Both the position numbers and the translations under genes were made by a program. A stretch of 64,000 nt of DNA from Cyclina sinensis. Its lineage: Eukaryota; Mollusca; Bivalvia; Venerida; Veneridae. The DNA lies in assembly GCA_012932295.1 (NCBI GenBank), contig JAAONU010000061.1:62001-126000 (forward strand), read 5' to 3'. Shown piece after piece: positions 56,901 to 62,359 of this stretch. Position 1 is the stretch's first letter. Each line of letters opens with the position of its first letter. The notes below the pieces were generated by a model that saw only the letters and a program-made list of their open reading frames with translations, was not told the DNA's origin and did not search any database.

Positions 56901-58950
56901 TCTGAATCAGAATTTAGACAAACTACCTATCTATAAAAGGAGTATTCTTTGAAAGCATTTTAAGCAGAACAAAAACAAGTATTTGGAAATGCCAAACCGA
57001 TTTCTTTTTCAGTTTTGGGGAGACAGTTAATGTGTTACATCCATTCTCAGAGCAGTTCACCAGTCTGTCAGGGGCCCACCTACTACAGTATCTTACCTTT
57101 GAACAGAAGAAAACCAAAATTGCTCATGTAAGTTTTCATTGCTTGAACATGTTGCTGAGACAATTTTGCAGGAACAGTGTAAAGAGTGTGGACATGTTTC
57201 TCAGAAAAGTGAAAGCTAAGACAGCTTAAGATTTATTTTGAGTCAGCAAGACCACAGCAGCTTGACATAAGCTTATCAGAGCTTTTGAAGTCAGCACTGT
57301 ATAAGAAAGATAACTCAAGCATTACTATTAATAAAGCTGTACTGGAGTTGCTGATCTTGACCCTAAGGGTAGTTATTTATTAAAACTGATCTAAAACTGT
57401 ATAATTCCAAATCAGATTGGAGTGAAATGATCAGAAACTTCTTCACAGAGGCATAACAAAAGTACAACAAAATAATTTGGATTACATGGGCACAAAAGCA
57501 CAAACATAACAAGAAATACTGTAATTATGGCCTATGGGAATATGCTGTATCTGATGGCTATGACGTTTTAGGTGATCTTTGTGTAGATTAGAAGATAAAA
57601 ATATGACAAGATGACAGAGCATATCCATAATGAGCTTCTTTAGTAAGCAGTCAGTAGATACAAATCATAGAATTTGATTATCATGTTACACAAGTAAAAT
57701 AAGTCAGAATAAGCAGCAAAACTAAAAACAAGCAACACACAACAAGCACTTTACAAACACTGGGGAAATTTGGTATAAATACATGTACATGTCTTAGACA
57801 AAAGATTGAACTGATGACTAGTATACAGGACATTTCATGGAGAATAAACAACAAAAAACTAATAACCTCCCTTATGCTAGGAGTTAAAAAAATGGAACTC
57901 ATTTCCCTTAGATGACATTAGTTGTTTAATCTGATTAAAGTTAAATGCAGTTCTAAAGTCATCAGGGAGGGAATTGATTCATTAGCACTGGAGCAGCATA
58001 CCTGAATGAGTAGTTACCACACATACATGTATATGTTGTTGTTTGAGACCTGTTAATATTGATTGATTTAATAAATTTATGCTGTAAAACATAATACACA
58101 GCTCAAAATATAAAAGTGACCACAAAAACATTATGGTTGTTTGTATGAAGAAACATTATTAAAATGTGTTTACAGTTTCATATGTGCAGTTATATGGTCA
58201 CCTGCCCTTGTAGATCAAGACAGTTACAGTAATGAGTATGTTTGAAAAAAAATGTGACTGCTCATTAAAATGTATTGTAATTCTTGTTTACTAGCTAATG
58301 GTTTGGTCATCTGTGCTGACAGAATCAGTCTCATCTATACATTATTGTATGTTCTTATTCCTACAGTTACTAAATGCAGCTACATCTATGATGATGGATG
58401 CACATAACAAACAACATGGAACTGTGGGAAATCCAGAAACGTCTCAACTGTTGTTGATTGTATCAGATGGACGGGGCTTGTTCATGGAAGGAATGGAAGT
58501 TGTGAAGACGGCAGTTAGACAAGCAAGGGAGGCAAATGTGTTCATTGTATTTGTGATCATCGACAACCCTCAGAATAAGGTACATGTATATCTGTCATGT
58601 AATTTTATATTCATGTTTAACAAATGAATTCTTTTGAAGTGAGTTTTTTTAACAAAAAATTCATAAAATAGTTTTATTTTGAGAAAAAAAATTGTCCTGC
58701 TAATGAAACTCTGTTGGCTTGTATAGAACCTGCACTTACAGTTATTAACCTTTTATTTTTTCAGGATTCTATCTTAGATATCAAAGTTCCCGTGTTCAAG
58801 GAAGCTGGTCAGATTCCAGAGATAAAATCTTACATGGATTCTTTCCCTTTCCCATTTTATATCATTCTACGTGACATTAACAGTTTACCCATGGTGCTCA
58901 GTGATGCACTCAGACAGTGGTTCGAACTTGTAACAGCCATCGACAGATGA
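233..58950 (+). CDS. MDN1: Midasin (MDN1/Rea1), 3' part of the gene, 61 exons, 5' end outside window
   Basis: Midasin is a nuclear AAA+ ATPase that removes assembly factors from pre-60S particles: its MIDAS domain grips UBL domains (Ytm1/WDR12, Rsa4/NLE1 in known systems) and the dynein-like ring supplies force. Seen here: 61 exons joined by GT-AG introns with one unbroken frame (9,897 nt; 3,298 codons and a stop), ending in the second half of AAA6, a helical linker, an acidic region and a C-terminal MIDAS domain, in the order of the family. Human midasin is about 5,600 residues, so roughly the first 2,000-2,300 residues (AAA1-AAA5 and the Walker A half of AAA6) must lie upstream. Exon phases agree at all 60 junctions. 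Individual exon borders are listed in the block entries below. Identity is certain from the conserved AAA6 and MIDAS segments; a few borders in poorly conserved linker exons are less sure. Confidence 0.97.
1425..1520 (+). repeat. Possible decayed tRNA-derived SINE head
   Basis: Within intron 3, the stretch from CCAGTGCTAAGATGC to GCAAGTTAGATCC has the spacing of degenerate A and B boxes of a tRNA. No tail or target duplication is recognisable. Weak call. Confidence 0.3.
3391..5135 (+). CDS. MDN1: MDN1 exons 7-10: start of linker after AAA6
   Basis: Exons 3391-3584, 4028-4275, 4574-4685 and 5053-5135. They encode helical, poorly conserved sequence following AAA6; the FDLRWN stretch in exon 9 corresponds to the DPRWN region of vertebrate midasin. 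Phases run 2, 1, 2, 1 and join without a stop. Exon 10 ends with one base left over, which fits exon 11 when its first AG acceptor (12808-12809) is used. The intron after exon 10 is 7.7 kb, the longest in the window. Confidence 0.9.
7435..7872. mobile_element. Inverted-repeat element containing a tRNA-like segment
   Basis: The left arm TTTAAAGTGACTGACTCACAG (two adjoining parts, 7435-7455) is the inverse of the right arm CTGTGAGTCAGTCGCTTTAA (7853-7872) apart from one base. Between them lies a minus-strand tRNA-like stretch. The size and ends fit a non-autonomous DNA transposon. A similar TATAAAGTGACTGAC fragment recurs at 8435-8450, suggesting a family. Confidence 0.55.
7559..7633 (-). other. 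tRNA-like pseudogene or SINE head
   Basis: On the minus strand an A-box-like TGGCTCAGTGGT and a perfect B box GGTTCGAATCC are followed by a run of seven T, a pol III terminator. The acceptor ends do not pair well, so this is not a functional tRNA; a tRNA-derived sequence inside the surrounding element is likelier. Confidence 0.5.
9327..9444. mobile_element. MITE, TTAACCCTTTAC ends
   Basis: Begins TTAACCCTTTACTCCATA and ends with the inverse GGTAAAGGGTTAA; about 118 bp, non-coding. The same termini and the internal GGCTGATCTGGATCTGCAC motif appear in the element at 12240-12474, so both belong to one family. The TTAA/TA ends suggest a TA- or TTAA-targeting transposase. Confidence 0.7.
12240..12474. 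mobile_element. MITE, ~24-bp terminal inverted repeats
   Basis: Left end TTAACCCTTTCCTCCATATA and right end TATATGGAGTAAAGGGTTAA are inverse copies with one difference over this length, continuing a few bases further. Interior carries several AGATCCAGATCAG-like subterminal repeats in both orientations. 235 bp, no ORF. Longer sibling of the element at 9327-9444. Confidence 0.75.
12810..24668 (+). CDS. MDN1: MDN1 exons 11-19: linker (stem) region
   Basis: Exons 12810-12940, 17056-17198, 17909-18216, 18502-18830, 19791-19925, 21873-22078, 22603-22984, 23564-23755 and 24432-24668. The product is almost wholly alpha-helical by composition, with the family pattern of scattered Trp/Leu blocks (e.g. 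VQLWPLFEYSSVLESW in exon 14, matching the VQLWPAMEYL region of vertebrate midasin). Exon 14 contains a short acidic insert (DIGDMETDDGS). No enzymatic motif is expected or seen: this part forms the linker that couples the ATPase ring to the tail. Introns between exons 11/12, 15/16 and 19/20 are swollen by repeat elements. Confidence 0.93.
13074..13103. repeat. (AAAT)n microsatellite
   Basis: About seven uninterrupted AAAT units just downstream of exon 11. Confidence 0.9.
13446..15124 (+). mobile_element. Helitron-like non-autonomous element with 145-bp tandem units (copy 1)
   Basis: Starts with TATGCCCCCACTTC, which folds back on GAAGAGGGGGTATA. A tandem array follows with unit starts at 13521, 13666, 13811, 13956, 14101, 14246, 14391, 14536 and 14681, each exactly 145 bp apart, plus a shorter variant unit from about 14819. 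The right end has GGGGGCATA, the hairpin ATGTTT-TAC-AAACAT, and terminates in TCTTGTT. A 5' hairpin, a minisatellite core and a 3' hairpin near a CTTGTT terminus resemble Helentron/HINE elements; that class assignment is my inference. Each later unit contains AGGTCA direct repeats. Confidence 0.7.
15125..16308 (+). mobile_element. Helitron-like non-autonomous element with 145-bp tandem units (copy 2)
   Basis: Directly abuts copy 1 head to tail. It begins ATGCCCCCTCTTC with the pairing GAAGTGGGGGTATA. Unit starts are 15201, 15346, 15491, 15636, 15781, 15926, 16072 and 16217: 145 bp each with a single one-base slip. It ends with GGGGGCATT, a hairpin ATGTTT-TAC-AAACAT and TTCTTGTT, as in copy 1. 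The first two units differ from later ones in the same way as in copy 1, so the two are copies of one master rather than one expanded array. Confidence 0.7.
17590..17627 (+). mobile_element. 3'-end remnant of a Helitron-like element
   Basis: GATGGCTTAGCCATGATGGCCCTCTTGTTTT matches the terminal hairpin and CTCTTGTTT end of the element at 24719-27265. Nothing else of the element is recognisable upstream. The rest of this intron (17200-17900) shows nothing else. Confidence 0.45.
19968..21300 (+). repeat. Decayed tandem-repeat element (CTCACCTGAGC-headed)
   Basis: Starts near CTCACCTGAGC and contains about seven diverged units keyed by CATAGAG(C/T)CTTCATTTATTGACTGATAT-like phrases at about 20213, 20467, 20573, 20694, 20836 and 20958, with GGTCAAGGTCACC motifs between. 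The same phrase appears in the last 300 bp of the element at 24719-27265, so it is an older relative. No clear 3' end. Confidence 0.6.
22184..22460 (-). mobile_element. tRNA-derived SINE
   Basis: On the minus strand it begins GCCGGCAGCTAGCTCAAT, with A box TAGCTCAATCGGTAGAGC and B box AGTTCAATCCC, then a core, and ends with repeated AACCAACC-type sequence. About 275 bp. A typical mollusc-style SINE with a tRNA head; I do not assign a named family. Confidence 0.75.
24719..27265 (+). mobile_element. Helitron-like element, second family, fifteen 145-bp units
   Basis: Starts with a hairpin, AGCTCACCTGAG-CTGG-CTCAGGGTGAGCT, followed by a GTCCGTCGTC simple stretch. Units keyed on GTTAACACTC start at 24811, 24956, 25101, 25246, 25391, 25536, 25681, 25826, 25971, 26116, 26261, 26406, 26550, 26695 and 26840: 145 bp each with one single-base slip. 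A tail related to the repeat at 19968-21300 follows. The 3' end is the hairpin AGGGCCATCATGGCCCT then CTTGTTT. The layout matches the elements at 13446-16308 although the sequence is largely different. Confidence 0.72.
27619..33147 (+). CDS. MDN1: MDN1 exons 20-30: linker (middle) region
   Basis: Exons 27619-27702, 27986-28173, 28452-28710, 29028-29310, 29662-29747, 30153-30308, 30903-30998, 31305-31399, 31670-31775, 32424-32744 and 33043-33147. Exon 22 has a charged coiled-coil-like helix (QQAEEERKLKEEEESSLYRYKS) of the kind conserved in midasins, followed by the EEEQLEAEFQENFP motif. Exons 26-30 carry clear family landmarks: RIESFPITSPVMKFLTGLE, DWEGNAS, LIVQWRKLEL, and KATEKTHRTL-like sequence (KQATEKTHRTLHKHIKQF). 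All junction phases agree. Confidence 0.95.
30488..30647 (+). repeat. Perfect minisatellite, 4 x 40 bp
   Basis: Four copies of a 40-bp unit (starting at 30488, 30528, 30568 and 30608) with no difference visible between copies except possibly at the very end of the last. It lies in intron 25. The identity implies very recent expansion. Confidence 0.95.
33472..34354. mobile_element. Inverted-repeat element, CATACATGTGAAC ends
   Basis: Perfect 13-bp terminal inverted repeats (CATACATGTGAAC at 33472-33484 and its inverse at 34342-34354), extending imperfectly into CTCCCG-rich sequence at both ends. About 883 bp. Short open frames inside show no domain I recognise. Likely a non-autonomous DNA transposon. 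Confidence 0.55.
35143..44058 (+). CDS. MDN1: MDN1 exons 31-43: linker, distal part
   Basis: Exons 35143-35283, 35730-35886, 36196-36245, 37934-38030, 38308-38398, 38770-38872, 39421-39536, 39914-39992, 41412-41603, 42344-42411, 42760-43118, 43539-43621 and 43837-44058. Landmarks shared with vertebrate midasin: LDEFTGEVIENVHELQSLEV (exons 32-33), EAKHINLRKRKALSDLFRYLAKLGLSYRKGLA spread over exons 34-35, GNIDRCRGFAEHL (exon 37), and LATQRTMGKLLSVLLAVFTDL (exon 43). Exon 39 has an unusual acceptor (TTATTAAAAG) without a good pyrimidine tract, so its left border is the least certain. Exon 33 is only 50 nt. Confidence 0.94.
35417..35469. mobile_element. 39-bp perfect foldback flanked by 7-bp direct repeats
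   Basis: A 17-bp perfect stem (CAGGGTCTTTCAAATAG, 35423-35439, and its inverse, 35445-35461) with loop CATGC, flanked on both sides by GTTGAGT. CAGGG ends are typical of hAT terminal repeats. It may be a hAT-type element reduced to its two termini. Confidence 0.6.
36448..36473 (+). pseudogene. Exact 26-bp copy of the start of MDN1 exon 31
   Basis: The 26 bases here repeat exactly the acceptor CAG and the first 23 bases of exon 31 (35140-35165), 1.3 kb upstream. The match stops abruptly at 36473. It sits in intron 33 and could not be read through, because the following sequence is repeat-derived. Confidence 0.7.
36474..36790 (+). repeat. Two diverged tandem-repeat units with GGTCAAGG motifs
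   Basis: Two ~145-150 bp units share (C/A)AGATGT...AACTCA-type and TTTAAGGTCAAGG(C/T)CACA(C/T)TTGAA phrases. Probably a fragment of the same broad class of tandem-repeat elements seen elsewhere in the gene. Confidence 0.45.
36884..37837. mobile_element. hAT-like non-autonomous transposon
   Basis: Starts CAGGCACGGATTTACC and ends GGATCCGGCCCTG; the ends pair as imperfect inverted repeats of the CAGGGCCGGATCC type known from hAT-class elements. GATAT lies on both sides, a possible 5-bp target duplication. Near each end is a run of G or C (GGGGGGG; CCCCCCCCC). About 954 bp, no long ORF. Confidence 0.6.
40961..40993 (+). repeat. 3 x 11-bp tandem repeat
   Basis: Three exact copies of AGAATGACACT in intron 38. 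Confidence 0.9.
42587..42680 (+). mobile_element. Truncated TATGCCCCC-headed element
   Basis: TATGCCCCCAAAGGGAGGCATATAG is the palindromic 5' head of a common repeat related to the elements at 13446 and 15125, here followed by unrelated or decayed sequence. A second worn head occurs at 46612 (TTATGCCCCTAAAAGGGAG). Confidence 0.45.
44504..51883 (+). CDS. MDN1: MDN1 exons 44-54: acidic D/E-rich region
   Basis: Exons 44504-44641, 45417-45689, 46100-46282, 46975-47125, 47568-47662, 48165-48293, 48540-48710, 49408-49509, 49721-49843, 50266-50460 and 51671-51883, about 590 residues. Composition is dominated by Asp, Glu, Gln, Asn and Lys. Short conserved islands sit inside it: GEGATEF, GEGEGVKNVSDQIENEDQ, ENAIEMSEDFDAK, KLDEQMWG, ELVAKDDN, DPYHG, DLPDELNLD, YDAQTLDVA and STIHTA, in the family order. 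The region is a flexible tether that lets the MIDAS domain reach the ATPase ring. Almost all junctions here are phase 0. The exon ending at 45689 uses a GTAAAT donor inside a frame that would otherwise stay open for 35 codons; the exon ending at 48293 has a weak GTCATT donor. Confidence 0.95.
46650..46800 (+). mobile_element. Decayed tRNA-derived SINE
   Basis: An A-box-like AGCAGTGGTTAAGGGATAG and a B-box-like GAGATCAAACC lie about 45 bp apart, followed by a short non-coding body. No tail is clear. Confidence 0.45.
47881..47940 (+). repeat. Perfect minisatellite, 3 x 20 bp
   Basis: Three identical 20-bp units (47881, 47901, 47921), with partial units before and after. It lies in intron 48. 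Confidence 0.95.
50570..51553 (+). mobile_element. Helitron-like element, third family, 4 x 168-bp units
   Basis: The 5' hairpin is TACCCCCACTTCGAAGAAGTGGGGGG-type (50570-50600), followed by a GTCCGTCCGT stretch. 168-bp units keyed on CAGTTTTCTC start at 50645, 50813, 50981 and 51149. A piece of endonuclease-like coding sequence follows, then GCGGGGGTAT, a hairpin GTGAGC-ATTA-GCTCAC and ACTTGTTTTT. The layout parallels the elements at 13446-16308 and 24719-27265. Confidence 0.65.
51280..51426 (+). pseudogene. Remnant of APE-type endonuclease (EEP) domain
   Basis: The frame ending at the TAA at 51424-51426 reads PTHRKGGSLDRVFVN..., then PVHYSDHFHIHLAV. PTHxxGGxLDxVF followed by a SDH about 20-25 residues on is the C-terminal signature of endonuclease/exonuclease/phosphatase domains of CR1/Jockey-type retrotransposons and of Helentrons. 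Only the last ~45 residues are present, so it is dead. Its position inside a Helitron-like element favours a Helentron origin over a LINE. Confidence 0.65.
52759..58950 (+). CDS. MDN1: MDN1 exons 55-61: C-terminal MIDAS (VWA) domain and stop codon
   Basis: Exons 52759-52845, 54505-54620, 55239-55413, 56502-56575, 57013-57127, 58367-58579 and 58765-58950. Exon 57 holds the most conserved part of the protein: the basic DYRTGKRLNMRKVIPYIASQ stretch, KDKIWLRRTKPSKR, then the metal-ion-dependent adhesion site AIDDSSSM (DxSxS; about residue 3088 of the visible part). Exon 60 supplies LLLIVSDGRGLF with the distal metal-ligand Asp; exon 61 encodes FPFPFYIILRDIN and LSDALRQWFELVTA before TGA. The MIDAS ligands are all present, so the substrate-gripping end appears functional. 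The domain binds UBL domains of pre-60S assembly factors in yeast; the same role is inferred here. Confidence 0.98.
53027..54407. mobile_element. 1.4-kb terminal-inverted-repeat DNA transposon with PHD-finger ORF
   Basis: Starts TAGAGCGCCTT (53027-53037) and ends with its exact inverse (54397-54407); the repeats then continue imperfectly. GGATAC-type motifs recur in both subterminal regions in both orientations, and an 18-bp palindrome GACATTACGGGTAATGTC lies near 53230. It sits wholly within MDN1 intron 55. The superfamily is not clear. Confidence 0.7.
53714..53983 (-). CDS. Small PHD-finger protein (89 aa), transposon-encoded
   Basis: An intact frame from ATG to stop. The N-terminal half is basic and then acidic (KSKGTDSDNESSDFSVQDD); the C-terminal half is a complete C4HC3-like zinc finger: CYKC, then WIGCQRC, FFHRKC, and FECLYC as the last residues. 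The W-I-x-C-x-x-C-x-x-F-F-H pattern at the extreme C-terminus resembles the zinc fingers ending many pogo/Jerky-like transposases. It may therefore be the last exon of a transposase kept in a deletion derivative, or a separate accessory protein. No DDE motif is present in the element. Function unknown. Confidence 0.55.
   Translation of the reverse strand: MKCRVRKIGKSKGTDSDNESSDFSVQDDSDDNMPTDPNKCYKCDGVYDDSVWIGCQRCFRFFHRKCTNTDFEFKSKEEVLGYPFECLYC
56576..58366 (+). other. Introns 58 and 59, no recognised content
   Basis: AT-rich sequence around exon 59 (57013-57127). A faint tRNA-like phrase occurs at 56770-56830. Nothing else can be supported. Confidence 0.5.
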
Positions 58951-59620
58951 TGATTTGTTTTGTTTAGGATTTTATGTTTTAAAATGATGAAAAAAAGAAA
59001 GGCAGAATAATAGGAGAAAAATGAACAGAATAGAGGAAAGCATCCTTTTTAATGAAACTATTGCCTTTGTGCAGTAGTGCCAAAGAGGCTCACAAATATA
59101 AAGTGATTTGCAGTTAAAGCAATAGAAGAACAAAATACTGAACAGAAGAATACAGGAAGGCATTAATTCTTCATTTACAGGATACTGTCAACACTTGACT
59201 CAAAATACACCTGGAGTGTACTAAATCAAACATAGTGCACAAGGTCTAAATATGGTGTCTTCTACAAGTGAACACAAAGATCACCTGGAGTGCACGAGGT
59301 CTAATTATGGTGTGTACTCCAAGTGAACACAAAGTGCACCTTATATTCAGCTTTTTACAAGTTTCTTGTTAGTGTCCACCCCTACATACTTACCATGCTT
59401 ACTTAGAATGTTCACTTTGTTCAGCATGCCGGAATAATTTCACACATTGGCTTGCTCTACAGAGGTCTTCATTATTTTTCTATGAATAAGAAATCACTTA
59501 CTTAAGATAATAAAAAGAATTAAAGCAAAATTTTTGCTTCACAAAACAGAAAATCTTATTCAGTAGTGCAAATGTTTATTATGCCATTTTGTGTGTCAAT
59601 AAATCTTTCTTCATATACTC
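58951..59620 (+). other. MDN1 3' UTR with candidate poly(A) signals
   Basis: Non-coding sequence after the MDN1 stop. AATAAA occurs at 59509-59514 and 59599-59604; either would give a 3' UTR of roughly 580-680 nt. It includes two ~55-bp units (from 59237 and 59292) sharing a GGTCTAA(A/T)TATGGTGT core. The end of the transcript is inferred. Confidence 0.5.
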
Positions 59621-60009
59621 TTACTTACCTTCATTTCTACTTGTCACTTTGTATACCTGCTCAGGTTTCTTTTTAAATTGTCTACTTTCTTTTGAAAAGA
59701 GGTAGTTAACCATTAACTTACATAATATGATACAACCAGATATGGCGTTATGATTTTTATGAAAGTGTCAGTTTTTGTGAGGTGTTAATTTTTTCACGCT
59801 ACCTGATTATTTTCAAAGAATGCATCTTTTGCATCAGTAAAGTGAGACAGGAAAAAATGAAAATGCAGATTTTAAAGTATGCAAAAGCTGTGATGTACAT
59901 TTTAGAAAATAATGTAATTGTGACATTCAAGAAGTATCAAGTCTACTGTCTGATTCTGTTGACACACTTTCATAAAGTTGTATAAGTAAATGCAGTAAGT
60001 AAGGAAGTA

Positions 60010-60690
60010 ATTAAAGTCTTTATTTAATGGGGCTACACATTTGGTTTCCCAATCTTCCGTGTGGGCCTTCAAAAACATAATTTACAATTATACAGCATCA
60101 TGATTAAACAACATGAAATGGATGATGAAATTTCGTAACATATACATTACAACATACAAAAAAATACATACATATACATTACTTTGCTATTATACATGTA
60201 CTATTGACAAGGTTAAGACAGGGCTGTAAAATGCCAGTTTACATACAAAGCTTGAAATTCACAAATCGATTTTGATTGACGAATATTTAGAAGGATATTA
60301 TTCCACAGTTTAGCACCTGAGTAATCTAGGGATTTTCTGAAGAATTCTTTTGTAGGTGGTACTGCTAGATCTGAATTATTTGCTGACCTTAGGTTACGCC
60401 CATGTCTTTGGTGTACAAACTGGATTTTTTTTTTCATTTACTGTGGAAATGATGAACCATTTATTGATAGCTTTTTAGTATTTTATTCTTTCATCAAATC
60501 TCATCAAGCTCAGTTCTTTAAATAACTCAACAGATGGAGTATCACTACTTTTGTCAACAATGATTCTTGCAGCTCTTTTTTGAAACATATATACATGTAT
60601 AACTGAAGGAATTTCTTCATAATGAAAATGGTTTTGCACTACTTTAATGAAGGTATTATTACCCTTAGTCATTTTATATTGACACACATG
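60010..60690 (-). pseudogene. Truncated LINE reverse transcriptase C-terminus
   Basis: On the minus strand, 60687-60475 reads ...FQKRAARIIVDKSSDTPSVELFKELSLMRFDERIKY, and after a damaged gap 60437-60213 reads VHQRHGRNLRSANNSDLAVPP, then FFRKSLDYSGAKLWNNI. Both are standard motifs of the tail of CR1/Jockey-like ORF2 proteins (LQKRAARII; LRS...FFRKSF.YSGAKLWN). Stops and a deletion between the halves show it is dead. Sequence down to about 60010 would be its 3' UTR. Confidence 0.8.
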
Positions 60691-61401
60691 CTTTTTAACT
60701 CTGGATGTTTATAGGTCATTACCTCAAAATTATGTATCTAGAATTAAACTTGATATTCAATGATTCTTTTGTACAAGTGGGTGCTTAATGCAGATGACCT
60801 ATTTTGAAGATTCATTTTTGTTAAGATTTTCAGGTATGTACAATTATTACTTATTGAGTTGTTAATGACCTATAATAAAGTGTTTGAAACTTTTCTACCT
60901 TTAAGACGTATTTTATGATGGCAGCTTATCAGTCCAGCACCAGATGTTTGTATCTAACTCTTTAAAAGTACTAAAATAGCATCTGATAGGGACAGAGCTC
61001 CTGCAGTGTTTATGCATCCACAGGACCTGTTGTGTCTATTAGCTTATGTGAAAGGAGCTTTTACTATTTAACCACACCCATAGGGCCCTAGTTTACTGAA
61101 GGCCAATGTGATAAGGGCTTCTTAAATGTATCCTGTTGTCTCTGATAGCCCATGTGATAGGGTATTCTGCAGTGTCTCCACACCAATACTACCTGGGTTC
61201 TCTGTAAGCTAATAAGTAGGGGCTTCTTAAATATCTTTGCATCTATAGGACCTTTTTCCATGTTAGCCATAAATTTGTTGCTGCTATCCATAAAAGTCGA
61301 TTTCCTGTTGCTGATTTGGTAGGGACTTTACAAAATTTCTCCATCAACAAGACCCTTTTTCCTCCTAGGCTGACGTGGAAGTGGGGTCTATTATGTGTCT
61401 G

Positions 61402-61796
61402 TGAAACCCGGAAAAATCCACCTTCCCCGAGCTGGGTTTGAACTCGGGTACCTTCGATTACTAAGCGGACACTCTACCACGTCGCCATAAAAGCTAGCTG
61501 ATAGGCAAGGGAGTACAAGTGCCGTATTATACCTCTGCTACATACACCCCCTCCTTAGAATTCGTCCTCGAATTCCTGGAGCACTGAATGTCTGTGGGAC
61601 TTTCTAAGGGTGCCATCACATCTAAACTCGTGAGTTATTTACGTTGGTCGCCAAATGAAACCCGGAAAAATCCACCTTCCCCGAGCTGGGTTTGAACTCG
61701 GGTACCTTCGATTACTAAGCGGACACTCTACCACGTCGCCATAAAAGCTAGCTGATAGGCAAGGGAGTACAAGTGCCGTATTATACCTCTGCTACA
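61402..61796 (-). mobile_element. Complete miniature LTR retrotransposon (TRIM-like), Ty3/gypsy-derived
   Basis: Two identical 141-bp direct repeats (61402-61542 and 61656-61796), each TG...CA, flank a 113-bp interior. TCTG lies on both outer sides as a 4-bp target duplication. Read on the minus strand, the interior opens with TTTGGCGACCAACGT directly after the 5' LTR, a good tRNA primer-binding site, and closes with AAGGAGGGGG just before the 3' LTR, a good polypurine tract. The preceding GAATTCGAGGACGAATTC looks like the residual end of a gypsy-type pol. It has no coding capacity, and the LTR identity means recent insertion. Confidence 0.85.
61421..61488 (-). other. tRNA-like sequence inside LTR (copy in one LTR)
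   Basis: Minus strand: A box GTGGTAGAGTGTCCGC (61465-61480) and B box GAGTTCAAACCC (61434-61445) with normal tRNA spacing, in the sense direction of the retroelement. An identical copy is in the other LTR at 61675-61742. It may be an internal pol III promoter or an ancient tRNA insertion. Confidence 0.7.
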
Positions 61797-61849
61797 TCTG
61801 CATACATAGGATCCGTGTTCGATGTAAGCCAGTGAGGTCAGAGTTTGTA

Positions 61850-62358
61850 CAATGTACTTGCATCCAGAAGACATGTTTTGCGTCCTTCTGATCTGAAATC
61901 CAAGTAAGCTGTCATGGACGGGGCCTGATCAATGAATGTATCTGAATACATAATAACTGTCTTTCCTTCTTGCTGATGTTGAAATATCTGCAATATAAAG
62001 ACGATTTCTGTCAAATTTGCTTTAAAATGGCCAAGTGGTTTTGGAGGAGATGTCATTTGAAGCTAAATATTGACGAAAATCTATTTTTAGCTCTGGTGGC
62101 CATTTTGTTTAATGGAACGGAACCATTTTAGCAATTTTAATAGAGGGCTATATAAGGAACATTTCTGAGAAATTTGGTGGAAAATTACCTTGCCGTTTTG
62201 GATATGTCGTTTGATTTTTTTCTATATTTAGCTTTTGCAGCCTTTATGTGCAATGGAGCGGAACGGTTTGAGCAATTTTAGAAAAGGGCAATATAAGAAT
62301 TTTTTCTGTAAAGTTTGGTTAAAAATAGCACAATAGCTCACCCTCAGGGGAGCTAAAA
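61850..62358 (-). repeat. Decayed CTCACC-headed tandem-repeat element
   Basis: On the minus strand it begins with a hairpin-like head TTAGCTCCCCTGAGGGTGAGCT (two pairing arms, around 62336-62358), then at least two ~141-bp units, each with a GGAA(C/T)GGTTC...TAGC(C)TTT-like core (starts near 62227 and 62086 on the + strand). No 3' terminus found. It resembles the head of the element at 24719. Confidence 0.45.
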
Positions 62359-62359
62359 A

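Larger units (their letters stand above)
60950..61880. repeat. Decayed tandem repeat interrupted by a mini-LTR element
   Basis: Diverged units of about 80-90 bp recur, keyed by GCATC(C/T)A(C/T)AGGACC and (C/G)(T/C)(T/C)ATGTGA(T/A)A(G)GG phrases at about 61013, 61095, 61150, 61248 and again at 61805 and 61858. The 395-bp element at 61402-61796 was inserted into it. Confidence 0.5.
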
